DNA of 64,000 nt from contig NZ_BSDE01000001.1 of the NCBI RefSeq assembly GCF_030268085.1, positions 1-64,000 of the forward strand, in the 5' to 3' direction. This document shows positions 8,353 to 15,503 of the stretch, in pieces. Under the pieces are notes generated by a model. That model did not search any database. It was given only the letters and a program-made list of their open reading frames with translations, and was not told where the DNA came from. Both the position numbers and the translations under genes were made by a program. This stretch comes from Geothrix limicola (GTDB lineage: Bacteria; Acidobacteriota; Holophagae; Holophagales; Holophagaceae). Within the stretch, counting starts at the first letter, position 1. Every line of letters begins with the position of its first letter.

Positions 8353-10206
8353 ATGCTTCGACCATTCCTTTTTCTCGGCGCCCTGGCTTGGGCCGCCTTG
8401 CCTGTTTTTGCCGGACCCACGAAATCCGCGCCCAAGCCCGTCTCCTTCACGGTCCAGGGCGAGCGGTTCCTGCTGGACGGCAAGCCCTTCGTCATCCGCA
8501 GCGGCGAGATGCATTACCCGCGTGTGCCGCGCGCCGACTGGCGCGACCGCATGAAAAAGATGCGCGCCATGGGGCTCAACACCCTCTGCACCTATGTCTT
8601 CTGGAACCTCCATGAACCCGAGCCGGGCCGGTTTGATTTCAGTGGAGACCTGGATCTGGCGGCCTACCTCCGCACGGCGCAGGAGGAGGGGCTCAAGGTC
8701 ATCCTCCGCCCCGGGCCCTACATCTGCACCGAATGGGAATTCGGCGGCCTGCCCGCCTGGCTGCTGAAGGCGCCGGACATGAAGGTGCGCACGGCGGATC
8801 CGCGCTTCCTTGAAGCGGCGGCACGCTACCTCAAGCGCGTGGGTCAGGAGGTGGACAGCCTCCAGGCGGATCGCGGCGGCCCCATCCTGATGGTGCAGGT
8901 GGAAAACGAGTACGGCTCCTTCGGCAGCGACATGGCCTACAAGTCGGCCATCCGCAAAGCCATTGTGGATGCGGGTTTCCGTGTGCGGCTCTACACCAGT
9001 GACGGGCCTGGCCAGGACACACTGGCGGGGGGCACCTTCCCCGATCTGGTGCCGACGGTGAATTTCGGTGCCGGGCCCGAATGTGCGGAAGCCTTCGCCG
9101 AACTGGACAAGTTCCGCTCCGGCATTCCCAGAATGTGCGGCGAATACTGGGCGGGCTGGTTCGATCACTACGGCAAGCCCCACCACACCACGGATGCGAA
9201 GGAAGGCGCGGCGGGCGTGACCTGGATGCTGCAGCGCGGCATCAGCTTCAACCTCTACATGTTCCACGGCGGCACGAATTTCGGATTCATGAACGGCGCG
9301 AACTGGACGGGCCGTTATGCTCCCGACACGACGAGCTACGACTACGACGTGATGCTCGATGAGGCCGGCCGCCCCACGCCGAAGTTCTTCGCCTACCGCG
9401 AGGTCATCCGCCCCTTCCTGGCCAAGGGCGAAACCCTGCCCGAGCTGCCCGCGCCGCAGCCCCTAATCGAGATCCCCACCTTCCGCTTTACGGAAAGCGC
9501 GCCGCTGTCCCAGTTGCTGAAGACGCCCGTGCATGCGGAGGCGCCCCTCGCCATGGAGGCCCTGGACCAGAGCTACGGCTACGTCCTGTACCGCCGCGCC
9601 ACGACGCACGCCACCAAGGAGGTGCTGGAGATCGGGGAGGTGCGCGATTACGCGCTGGTGCTCCAGGGGGAGCGGCGCTTCGGCAGCCTTGATCGGCGCC
9701 TGCGCCAGACCTGTCTGGACGTGGACCTGGCGGCGGGTGAACCGCTCGACATCCTCGTGGAGAACACGGGCCGCATCAACTTCGACAAGGCCATGCTCGC
9801 CGAACGCAAGGGCATCCTCGGCAAGGTCAGCCTGGGCGGCCAGGAGCTGAAGGGATGGGACTGCTATAGCCTGCCCCTTTCGGATCTGTCAGGCCTGAGC
9901 TTCCGATCCGGTGATCTGGCTGCGCCTGCCTTCCACCGCGCCAGCTTCGATCTGAAGGCCCCGGGCGCCACCTTCCTGGACCTGCGCGGATGGGGCAAGG
10001 GCCAGGTCTTCGTGAACGGCCGCAACCTGGGCCGTCATTGGAACCTGGGCCCCATGGGTACGCTCTACTGCCCGGCCTCCTTCCTGAAGGCCGGTCCCAA
10101 TGAGGTGATCGTGCTGGAACTGGAGCCCAGTACCCAGCGCGACATGAGCGGTCTGGTGAACCCGGCCCTCAGCCTGCGCCCTGCCTTGACGGCGAAGGTC
10201 CCCTGA
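8353..10206 (+). CDS. Secreted beta-galactosidase (GH35)
   Basis: A 617-residue GH35 enzyme with a signal peptide (residues 1 to about 21, ending VFAG) and start ATG at 8353 behind AGGAG. The barrel begins with the family motif IRSGEMHYPRVPRADWRDR, where the acidic and Tyr residues bind galactose. The acid/base Glu186 lies in QVENEYGSFG and the nucleophile Glu264 in MCGEYWAGWFD; both spacings match the family. C-terminal beta domains include the usual GQVFVNGRNLGRHW stretch. It hydrolyses terminal beta-linked galactose in the periplasm or outside. It is the last gene of the locus; a 26-base gap separates it from the upstream stop. Partner enzymes nearby suggest action on Gal-GlcNAc/GalNAc glycans. 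Confidence 0.92.
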   Translation: MLRPFLFLGALAWAALPVFAGPTKSAPKPVSFTVQGERFLLDGKPFVIRSGEMHYPRVPRADWRDRMKKMRAMGLNTLCTYVFWNLHEPEPGRFDFSGDLDLAAYLRTAQEEGLKVILRPGPYICTEWEFGGLPAWLLKAPDMKVRTADPRFLEAAARYLKRVGQEVDSLQADRGGPILMVQVENEYGSFGSDMAYKSAIRKAIVDAGFRVRLYTSDGPGQDTLAGGTFPDLVPTVNFGAGPECAEAFAELDKFRSGIPRMCGEYWAGWFDHYGKPHHTTDAKEGAAGVTWMLQRGISFNLYMFHGGTNFGFMNGANWTGRYAPDTTSYDYDVMLDEAGRPTPKFFAYREVIRPFLAKGETLPELPAPQPLIEIPTFRFTESAPLSQLLKTPVHAEAPLAMEALDQSYGYVLYRRATTHATKEVLEIGEVRDYALVLQGERRFGSLDRRLRQTCLDVDLAAGEPLDILVENTGRINFDKAMLAERKGILGKVSLGGQELKGWDCYSLPLSDLSGLSFRSGDLAAPAFHRASFDLKAPGATFLDLRGWGKGQVFVNGRNLGRHWNLGPMGTLYCPASFLKAGPNEVIVLELEPSTQRDMSGLVNPALSLRPALTAKVP

Positions 10207-10232
10207 CCCAGGATGGAGCCTCAGGCAGACCC

Positions 10233-10310
10233 ATGACCCGACGGCTCCATCATCATTATTATCGTCCCTCTCGCGCGGATCGCGCGTGGAGCGGCCAGGG
10301 TCTTTCCTAG
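10233..10310 (+). CDS. Attenuator leader peptide with His-His-His-Tyr-Tyr codons
   Basis: A 25-codon frame with ATG at 10233 and TAG at 10308-10310. Codons 6-10 are three His and two Tyr codons in a row (CAT x3, TAT x2; Tyr codons at 10257-10262), and a Trp codon follows later. It lies in the leader of a DAHP synthase gene, and the Tyr codons end five bases before the first strand of a hairpin set (see 10268-10362). Tyrosine is an end product of this pathway, so tandem Tyr codons make sense as sensors; the His codons are unexplained. The ribosome site is weak (AGG about ten bases upstream). Expression is inferred from arrangement only. Confidence 0.6.
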   Translation: MTRRLHHHYYRPSRADRAWSGQGLS

Positions 10311-10341
10311 TTCCGGAACATCCCACCGACCACCCCGATCC
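10268..10341 (+). promoter_or_regulatory. Attenuator: anti-antiterminator and antiterminator hairpins
   Basis: Strand 1 (CTCtCGCGC, 10268-10276) pairs with strand 2 (GCGCGtgGAG, 10282-10291). Strand 2 can instead pair with strand 3: GGATCG and GTGG within 10277-10289 are complementary to CCAC and CGATCC within 10330-10341. Strand 3 is also the left arm of the terminator at 10333-10362, so the pairings exclude each other. A ribosome stalled at the Tyr codons would cover strand 1 and free strand 2, giving readthrough. One that reaches the stop codon at 10308 would mask strand 2 and allow termination. Confidence 0.6.
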
Positions 10342-10362
10342 TCGCAAGGGATCGGGGTTTTT
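10333..10362 (+). terminator. Intrinsic terminator before the DAHP synthase gene (attenuator terminator)
   Basis: A perfect nine-base stem, CCCCGATCC (10333-10341) with GGATCGGGG (10349-10357), is followed by TTTTT at 10358-10362. It ends only 24 bases before the ATG of the DAHP synthase gene. It could simply end transcription from the GH35 gene, but its left arm also pairs with the leader, which favours an attenuator. Confidence 0.85.
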
Positions 10363-10386
10363 CGTCATCTTCAGGAAGCCGCGATC

Positions 10387-11469
10387 ATGAGCCACCAGGC
10401 CCTCGACAACCTCAACATCGATGCCTTCGACGCGATGCCCTCGCCCGGCGAGATCCGCGCGGCCCTGCCCGTGTCCGATGCCGCGGCCGCCACCGTGGCG
10501 GGCGGGAGGCGCGACATGGAGCGCATCCTCTCGCGACAGGATCCCCGCCTGCTGGTGGTGGTGGGCCCCTGCAGCATCCACGATCCCAAGGCGGGCCTGG
10601 ACTACGCGCATCGCCTGAAGGCGCTGTCGGACGAGGTGTCAGACACGCTGCTGCTGGCCATGCGCATCTACTTCGAAAAGCCCCGCACGGCCACGGGGTG
10701 GAAGGGCTTCATCAACGATCCGCGCATGGATGATTCCTTCCACATCGAGGAAGGCGTGCGCCGGGGCCGCGAATTCCTGCTGCACATCGCGGAGATCGGC
10801 CTGCCCGCCGCCACCGAGGCCCTGGACCCCATCAGCCCGCAGTATCTGGGCGACCTCATCGCCTGGACGGCCATCGGGGCGCGGACCTCCGAATCCCAGA
10901 CCCACCGCGAGATGTCCAGCGGCCTATCCACACCCGTGGGCTTCAAGAACGCCACGGACGGCGATCTCAGCGCGGCCGTGAACGCCATCCTGTCGGCCTC
11001 GCGGCCCCACAGCTTTCTCGGCATCAACGACCAGGGACTGGCCTCCATCGTGCGCACCCGCGGGAACGCCTACGGGCACCTGGTGCTGCGGGGGGGCAGC
11101 GGGCGTCCCAATTACGACACCGTGAGCATCGCCCAGGCAGAGGCCGCGCTGCGCAAGGCGGGCCTGCCTGAAAACATCGTGGTGGACTGCTCCCACGCCA
11201 ACAGCCGCAAGAATCCGCGCCTGCAGCCCCTCGTGCTCCAGGACTGCGCCCACCAGATTCTTCGGGGCAACCGCTCCATCCTCGGCGTGATGGTGGAGAG
11301 CTTCCTGGAAGAAGGCAACCAGCCCATTCCTGCGGACCTCGGCACCCTGCGCTACGGGTGTTCGGTGACGGACGCCTGCCTGGGCTGGGATGACACGGCG
11401 GCCATGATCCGGGAGACCCGCGAGCTGCTGAAAGGGCCCCTGCTCAAGCGATGCCTGCAAACCGCATGA
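10387..11469 (+). CDS. 3-deoxy-7-phosphoheptulonate (DAHP) synthase, class I (AroF/AroG/AroH family)
   Basis: A 360-residue cytoplasmic enzyme that condenses phosphoenolpyruvate with erythrose 4-phosphate, the first step of the shikimate pathway. Class I-alpha hallmarks are all visible: VVGPCSIHDP near residue 57, IYFEKPRTATGWKGFINDP, GARTSESQTHREMSSG, PVGFKNATDG, VDCSHANSRK and GVMVESFLEEGNQ (metal ligands Cys, His and Glu). Length and the N-terminal extension match the feedback-sensitive enzymes. A leader with tandem Tyr codons and a terminator precedes it, so I infer control by charged tRNA-Tyr. The start follows AGGAAG in the 3' part of the leader. The allosteric amino acid cannot be assigned with confidence. 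Confidence 0.95.
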   Translation: MSHQALDNLNIDAFDAMPSPGEIRAALPVSDAAAATVAGGRRDMERILSRQDPRLLVVVGPCSIHDPKAGLDYAHRLKALSDEVSDTLLLAMRIYFEKPRTATGWKGFINDPRMDDSFHIEEGVRRGREFLLHIAEIGLPAATEALDPISPQYLGDLIAWTAIGARTSESQTHREMSSGLSTPVGFKNATDGDLSAAVNAILSASRPHSFLGINDQGLASIVRTRGNAYGHLVLRGGSGRPNYDTVSIAQAEAALRKAGLPENIVVDCSHANSRKNPRLQPLVLQDCAHQILRGNRSILGVMVESFLEEGNQPIPADLGTLRYGCSVTDACLGWDDTAAMIRETRELLKGPLLKRCLQTA

Positions 11470-11488
11470 GTTGAACCATACTTTGGAC

Positions 11489-12178
11489 ATGACGACTCAC
11501 GCGGATCGCATGACCTGGGTTCGGCGGGCCTTGGCCCTGGCCCTGCTCACCATGGGCTTCAACCTCCTGGAAGGCCTGGTCTCCATCGGGTTCGGATGGG
11601 AGGAGCAGTCCATCGCGCTGTTCGGCTTTGGCGTCGACAGCCTGGTGGAGGTGGCGGCCGCGGCCCTGATCTATTGGCGGTTCCGCCATGACGGGGCCCT
11701 GCTGGATCAGCAGGCGGCGCGGCGGGAACGCCTCGCGACGCGCTTCATCGGGATCATGCTGCTGCTCCTTGCGGGCGGCACGGCCTTGGGGTCGATCCTC
11801 CAGCTCCTCAGCCACCGCCATCCCGGGACGACGCTTCCCGGCGTGATCGTGTCCCTCGTGAGCCTGCTAGCCATGTTCCTCCTCTGGCGCGGGAAGGTGC
11901 GCACCGCCGCCGCGTTGGACAGCCGGGCCATGATGAGCGATGCCGCCTGCAGCCTCGCCTGCATGCAGCTGTCCACGGTGCTCCTGATCGGAAGCCTCCT
12001 CTTCTGGCGCTGGCCCAGCCTCTGGTGGGTGGACGCGGCCACGGCGCTCGTGGTGGCGGCCCTCATCGCCCGGGAGGGCTGGGGCGGATTCCACGCCTCC
12101 CTTCAGCCGGATTTTTCCGGGGGCTGTGGCTGCGGGCATGCGAATTGCGACGCATCCGGGCGCACTGGGACGAATTGA
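11489..12178 (+). CDS. Small cation-diffusion-facilitator-like membrane protein with Cys/His-rich tail
   Basis: About 229 residues from the ATG at 11489 (a TTG at 11471 is an alternative). Several hydrophobic segments are visible, and the arrangement around VDSLVEVAAA and SDAACSLACMQLS, with Asp residues inside membrane helices, resembles the transmembrane half of CDF metal exporters. The large cytoplasmic C-terminal domain of typical CDF proteins is absent. Instead the chain ends with GGCGCGHANCDASG, a cluster that could bind metal. It follows the DAHP synthase stop by about 20 bases with no terminator, so cotranscription is possible. I infer metal export, but membership in the family is judged by eye. 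Confidence 0.6.
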   Translation: MTTHADRMTWVRRALALALLTMGFNLLEGLVSIGFGWEEQSIALFGFGVDSLVEVAAAALIYWRFRHDGALLDQQAARRERLATRFIGIMLLLLAGGTALGSILQLLSHRHPGTTLPGVIVSLVSLLAMFLLWRGKVRTAAALDSRAMMSDAACSLACMQLSTVLLIGSLLFWRWPSLWWVDAATALVVAALIAREGWGGFHASLQPDFSGGCGCGHANCDASGRTGTN

Positions 12179-12423
12179 GTTCGAGAATATGCACCTAGGT
12201 AGGCGGGGTTTCTATTTGCATAAAAGATGCGTAGGGAAGACTTTGATTTTATGGAATTCAAACGAATCTCAGGCGTGCCGATATCAGTAATCAAAGAAAG
12301 GATGGATCTTTGCTGCTGATATATTTGAATAAATATGGGCCATGGCATGGGCTTTTCAGATCGCCGGCCTATTATGGGAAATATGCGTTAGCTAACATTC
12401 AACCTGCTTAGAGGAGACCCGGC

Positions 12424-12879
12424 ATGCCAAACATCGCCTCTGTCCTAAAAGAAGAAATCCTCCGGCTGGCCCGCAAGGAAGTCCGGACTGAAACCGAAGG
12501 GCTCAAGAAGGCCTCAGCCCAGTACCGCTCGGACATCGCCGCGTTGAAGCGCCGGATCGCCACGCTGGAGAAGCAGCTTTCCCACTTTGAAAAGAAAGGC
12601 GCCACCAAGGCCGCGGCCCCGGCGGAGGGCGAAGCAGCCCCTCGCATCCGTTTCAGCGCCAAAGGCCTGGCGACCCAGAGGCAGAAGTTCGGGTTCTCCG
12701 CCGCCGAGATGGGGGCCCTCGTGGGCGTGTCGGCCCAGACCATCTACAACTGGGAGGCCGGGAAATCCCGTCCCCGGGCCCAGCAGCTGGCGGCCCTCGG
12801 AACCCTGCGTTCCATGGGCAAGCGGCAGGCCAAGGCCCAGCTGGCGGCCATGCAGCCCGAAGAGCAGCCGAAGGATTGA
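12424..12879 (+). CDS. Helix-turn-helix (XRE-type) protein with N-terminal coiled coil
   Basis: A 151-residue protein. Residues about 15-60 are heptad-like and charged (coiled coil, LKRRIATLEKQLSHFEKK), followed by an Ala/Pro linker. Residues about 85-130 form an XRE helix-turn-helix (LATQRQKFGFSAAEMGALVGVSAQTIYNWEAGKSRPRAQQL). It is likely a DNA-binding dimer; its targets are unknown. The start ATG follows AGAGGAGA. The 245 bases upstream (12179-12423) hold no gene and are strikingly A+T-rich for this window, unlike the gene itself, so promoter density or a recent insertion boundary is possible. A strong terminator follows at 12903-12929, which makes it a single-gene unit. Confidence 0.8.
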   Translation: MPNIASVLKEEILRLARKEVRTETEGLKKASAQYRSDIAALKRRIATLEKQLSHFEKKGATKAAAPAEGEAAPRIRFSAKGLATQRQKFGFSAAEMGALVGVSAQTIYNWEAGKSRPRAQQLAALGTLRSMGKRQAKAQLAAMQPEEQPKD

Positions 12880-12902
12880 AGCTGGTTCGGGTTCTTGGGA
12901 GC

Positions 12903-12929
12903 AGAGGGCCGCGGACGCGGCCCTCTTTT
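12903..12929 (+). terminator. Intrinsic terminator after the XRE gene
   Basis: A perfect 11-base stem AGAGGGCCGCG/CGCGGCCCTCT with a two-base loop is followed by TTT, 23 bases after the XRE stop codon. The complementary strand lacks a T run, so it works for the plus strand. Confidence 0.8.
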
Positions 12930-12930
12930 C

Positions 12931-13121
12931 TGGTGCACCCGACTGGAATCGAACTGGTCCGGCTGCGCCGTCCCCGGTCTCGCTCCCGACAGCCCACCGG
13001 GCTGTCTCCGCGATCCCACTCGACCCTAGATCCCTGCAACGCATGCGTTGCGGGGGCTGGTTCGATTCCCTCTCCACCGAAGATCGGAGCCAGGTTATCG
13101 CCCTGGCTCCGGTCTTCTGGG
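12931..13121 (-). repeat. tRNA-end-capped repeat unit 1
   Basis: The unit begins (plus strand) with 24 bases equal, except the last, to the 3' end of tRNA-Arg including CCA (12931-12954). A G+C-rich block with the hairpin GACAGCCC-ACC-GGGCTGTC follows, then an extra 34-base stretch with the palindrome GCAACGCATGCGTTGC (13036-13051), an inverted T-arm-like CTGGTTCGATTCC, and the hairpin at 13079-13117 that also follows the real tRNA. Unit 2 (13122-13278) is the same without the extra stretch. Confidence 0.75.
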
Positions 13122-13278
13122 TGGTGCACCCGACTGGAATCGACCTGGTCCGGCTGCGCCGTCCCCGGTCTCGCTCCCGACAGCCCACCGGGCTGTCTCC
13201 GCGATCCCACTCGCTGGTTCGATTCCTTCTCCAACGAAGATCGGAGCCAGGTTATCGCCCTGGCTCCGATCTTCTGAG
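13122..13278 (-). repeat. tRNA-end-capped repeat unit 2
   Basis: This is the second copy of the unit, 157 bases long and ending exactly where the tRNA-Arg gene begins (its CCA at 13279). The first 23-24 bases again match the tRNA 3' end (one C/A difference near the inner edge). The remainder matches unit 1 almost base for base, apart from the missing 34-base palindrome block. Confidence 0.75.
13236..13274 (-). terminator. Hairpin directly downstream of tRNA-Arg
   Basis: A perfect 16-base stem GAAGATCGGAGCCAGG/CCTGGCTCCGATCTTC with a seven-base loop lies five bases after the tRNA CCA end on the minus strand. There is no T run, so termination or 3' processing is inferred from position. Unit 1 carries a copy with one G-T wobble. 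Confidence 0.6.
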
Positions 13279-13355
13279 TGGTGCACCCGACTGGAATCGA
13301 ACCAGCGACCTTTGGCTTCGGAGGCCAACGCTCTATCCAACTGAGCTACGGGTAC
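13279..13355 (-). tRNA. tRNA-Arg (anticodon CCG)
   Basis: A 77-base cloverleaf on the minus strand. The acceptor stem GTACCCG pairs with CGGGTGC (one G-U), the D arm is GCTC/GAGC, and the anticodon stem TTGGC/GCCAA encloses CTCCGAA with CCG at positions 34-36. The variable loop is AGGTC, the T arm is GCTGG-TTCGATT-CCAGT, and the discriminator A is followed by an encoded CCA. It reads CGG codons, which are common in the genes here. Two copies of its 3' end lie downstream. Confidence 0.95.
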
Positions 13356-13588
13356 TCGTGTTGCACTTGCTTGCCTTGGCTGGTGTTTGGGCTTCCGGTG
13401 TCAGGCTTGGCCTGGTTCGCGCTTCATCCGGAAGCCCGCCGACTGCCTGGCGGAGTTCGATGATACCGCGAGACCCCTGGCTTCTGCCAGCTACGCCTGG
13501 GAGGCGGTGTGAATGGACACTGTCTGTGGAAACAGGCAGGCTACTGGGGAGGGGATCCAGGGCGCCCCCTTACGCAACCGGAGGCGGC

Positions 13589-14080
13589 ATGAACCTTGGT
13601 TCTGGAGGCCAGGATCCCGAATTGTTGCGTCGGCTCCTGCGCGCGAAGGACCGCATGGACGCCGCCTCGCACGAGGCCTGGCCGGTTCCGCGGCTGGCGC
13701 AGGTGAGCGGGGTGTCGGAGGCCCATTTCGCACGCTCCTTCAAGCTGGCCTTCGGCCTCCCGCCGCACCGCTACCTGCTGACGCGGCGGATCGAAAGGGC
13801 GACCGCGCTGCTTCGCGATACGGACTTGTCGATCACGGAGATCGCCTTCAGCACCGGATGGGAAAGCCTGGGCACCTTTGGACGGACCTTCCGCGATGTC
13901 ACCGGCGAAAACCCCGGTGCGGCGCGGACGCGGATGCAGGCGGAGGCGCGGGAGTTCGGCGGCATGCCCGCCTGCGCGTTGAACGCGGCGAGCCGGCCCG
14001 ACCTCAGGATGGCAGTTTCGGAGAAGCGGCGCCGGGAGGTGGGCGATATAAAAGGGGCCGAGGACAAGGAGGCCCCATGA
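13589..14080 (+). CDS. AraC-family transcriptional regulator (short)
   Basis: A 163-residue protein from the ATG at 13589 (CCGGAGG upstream). The double helix-turn-helix of AraC proteins covers about residues 15-118, including LAQVSGVSEAHFARSFKLAFGLPP and the second helix pair with TEIAFSTGWESLGTFGRTFRDVTG. There is no sensor domain in front, only a short tail of about 45 residues. It may therefore act like a SoxS/MarA-type small activator or sense through its tail. Its stop overlaps the start of the next gene (ATGA), so the two form a coupled pair. The target is unknown; the VOC partner is the obvious candidate. Confidence 0.85.
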   Translation: MNLGSGGQDPELLRRLLRAKDRMDAASHEAWPVPRLAQVSGVSEAHFARSFKLAFGLPPHRYLLTRRIERATALLRDTDLSITEIAFSTGWESLGTFGRTFRDVTGENPGAARTRMQAEAREFGGMPACALNAASRPDLRMAVSEKRRREVGDIKGAEDKEAP

Positions 14081-14493
14081 GCCAAGGGATCGAAGTGGTC
14101 GGCCTGTATGTGCGGGACCAGGATGAGGCGCTCGCGTTCTACGTCGGGAAGCTGGGGTTTCGCGTCCACACGGAGGTGCGGAACGGCAGCTATCGCTGGC
14201 TCACGGTTCAGCATCCGGATCAGCCCCTGTTCCAGCTCGGCCTCTTCGAGCCGGGGCCGCCGATGCTCGACGCCGCGACCGCCCAGGCGGTGCGCGCGAT
14301 CGTGGCCAAGGGCGCGATGCCGCCGCTGGTGCTGGCCGTGGATGACTGCCGCGCGGCCTACGAGCGGCTGCGGGCTCAGGGCGTGGAGTTCACGCAGGAG
14401 CCCATGGACCGCTTCGGCACCGTGGACGCGGGTTTCCGCGACCCCTCGGGCAACGGCTGGAAGATGATCGAGCGGCGAACGACCGATCGCTGA
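14077..14493 (+). CDS. VOC-superfamily (glyoxalase/bleomycin-resistance-like) protein
   Basis: A 138-residue single-module VOC protein. It opens with the typical VVGLYVRDQDEALAFYVGKLGF, where the beta strand and helix carry the FY..LGF signature, and ends with GFRDPSGNGWKMIER, the usual metal-site strand. VOC proteins bind a divalent metal and act as glyoxalases, dioxygenases or drug-binding proteins, or have no known reaction. Its ATG overlaps the stop of the AraC gene, so the regulator-effector pair is probably one transcript. The substrate cannot be told from sequence. Confidence 0.85.
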   Translation: MSQGIEVVGLYVRDQDEALAFYVGKLGFRVHTEVRNGSYRWLTVQHPDQPLFQLGLFEPGPPMLDAATAQAVRAIVAKGAMPPLVLAVDDCRAAYERLRAQGVEFTQEPMDRFGTVDAGFRDPSGNGWKMIERRTTDR

Positions 14494-14586
14494 GCCTGGT
14501 GGGAGCTCTGCGCGGAAATCGAGGAGCACCGTTGAACGTCCACGCGGGCCCGATCCGCTTCGGACCCGTTTTGAAAGGAGCATGCC

Positions 14587-14805
14587 ATGACCGGAAACAC
14601 CTTCGTCAGACAGACCCACAGGTGGGTATCGGTTGTCTTCACCCTCGCGGTGGCGGCCAATTTCATCGCCATGACCCGGGGCAAACCGCCGGCCTGGGTG
14701 ACCTACTCGCCGCTGCCTCCGCTGGCCATGCTTCTGTTCACGGGGCTGTACCTCTTTGTGCTGCCCTATGCCCGCCGGCGGAGCGGGCCCCAGGAAGGCG
14801 AATGA
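14587..14805 (+). CDS. Small membrane protein with two predicted helices
   Basis: A 72-residue protein with ATG at 14587 behind AAAGGAG. Two hydrophobic stretches (about residues 13-29 and 44-60) are separated by a short Pro-rich loop, with basic residues at the C-terminal end (YARRRSG), giving a likely two-helix inner-membrane protein. No family is recognised. It stands alone between the VOC gene and a YdeI-like gene, 93 bases after the former. Confidence 0.65.
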   Translation: MTGNTFVRQTHRWVSVVFTLAVAANFIAMTRGKPPAWVTYSPLPPLAMLLFTGLYLFVLPYARRRSGPQEGE

Positions 14806-14891
14806 TTGCAGGGGCGGCTTTTTGGCCGAATCCCGAGGCTGGGCGCGGCATCCCGGCGCCTGCGTTATAACCTTTTTCCCGCGAGGTCATC

Positions 14892-15494
14892 ATGCCCAAA
14901 CCGGTAATGGGTCGGACGAATCCAAAGGTCGACTTCTTTTTCGAGAAGGCCTCCCCGTGGCAGGAATCTTTCAGAGCGTTGAGACAAATCATTCTGGACA
15001 CACCGCTGACGGAAGACCTGAAGTGGGGCGTTCCCTGCTACACGCTTGAGGGCAAGAACGTCGTGCTGATCCACGGATTCAAGGACTACTGCGCGGTCCT
15101 GTTCCACAAGGGGGCCCTGCTGAAGGATCCGCAGGGCGTGCTGATCACGCAGACGGAAAATGTTCAGGCGGCGCGCCAGATCCGATTCACCGCGCTTCGG
15201 GAGATCCACGGGATGGAAAGCCTCCTGAAGGCCTACATCCGGGAAGCCATCGAGGTCGAAGCCTCCGGCCAGAAGGTGGCCTATAAGAAGCCCTCGGAAT
15301 TCGCGCTCCCCGAGGAACTCATCGCCAAACTTGAGAATGTCCCCGGTCTGCAGGACGCCTTCGAATCCCTGACGCCGGGGCGGCAGCGGGCCTACATCCT
15401 GTATTTTTCTGCGCCCAAACAGTCGAAGACGCGAACCTCGAGGATCGAGACGTACACCCAGGCCATTCTTCAGGGGAAGGGCCTGGATGATTGA
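14892..15494 (+). CDS. YdeI/DUF1801-like protein
   Basis: A 200-residue soluble protein. The N-terminal part (about 15-120, with ALRQIILDTPLTEDLKWGVPCYTLEGKNVVLIHGFKDY) has the DUF1801 look. The C-terminal part (about 140-195, with PEELIAKLENVPGLQDAFESLTPGRQRAYI) has the YdeI-type helical domain. YdeI/OmpD-associated proteins are widespread, and their biochemical role is poorly known. ATG at 14892 follows an extended -10-like TGCGTTATAAC at about 14861-14871, suggesting its own promoter. It ends nine bases from the convergent outer-membrane protein gene. Confidence 0.75.
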   Translation: MPKPVMGRTNPKVDFFFEKASPWQESFRALRQIILDTPLTEDLKWGVPCYTLEGKNVVLIHGFKDYCAVLFHKGALLKDPQGVLITQTENVQAARQIRFTALREIHGMESLLKAYIREAIEVEASGQKVAYKKPSEFALPEELIAKLENVPGLQDAFESLTPGRQRAYILYFSAPKQSKTRTSRIETYTQAILQGKGLDD

Positions 15495-15503
15495 GGACCG
15501 ACC

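Noticed and set aside
7024-9267. 747-codon minus-strand frame across the GH20 and GH35 genes
   Set aside because: It covers two unmistakable glycosidases with intact catalytic residues on the other strand. The predicted product has no recognisable motif.
13052-13075. Plus-strand T-arm-like sequence (CTGGTTCGATTCC) suggesting another tRNA
   Set aside because: No anticodon or D arm can be folded around it. The T arm is itself an inverted repeat, so an inverted fragment of tRNA-Arg explains it.
12931-13278. CRISPR array
   Set aside because: There are only two long units, and the spacers are not unique. No cas genes are present.
12931-13355. Integrated phage or genomic island at tRNA-Arg
   Set aside because: No integrase, phage or cargo genes lie between the repeated tRNA ends. 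The spacing is only 157-191 bases.
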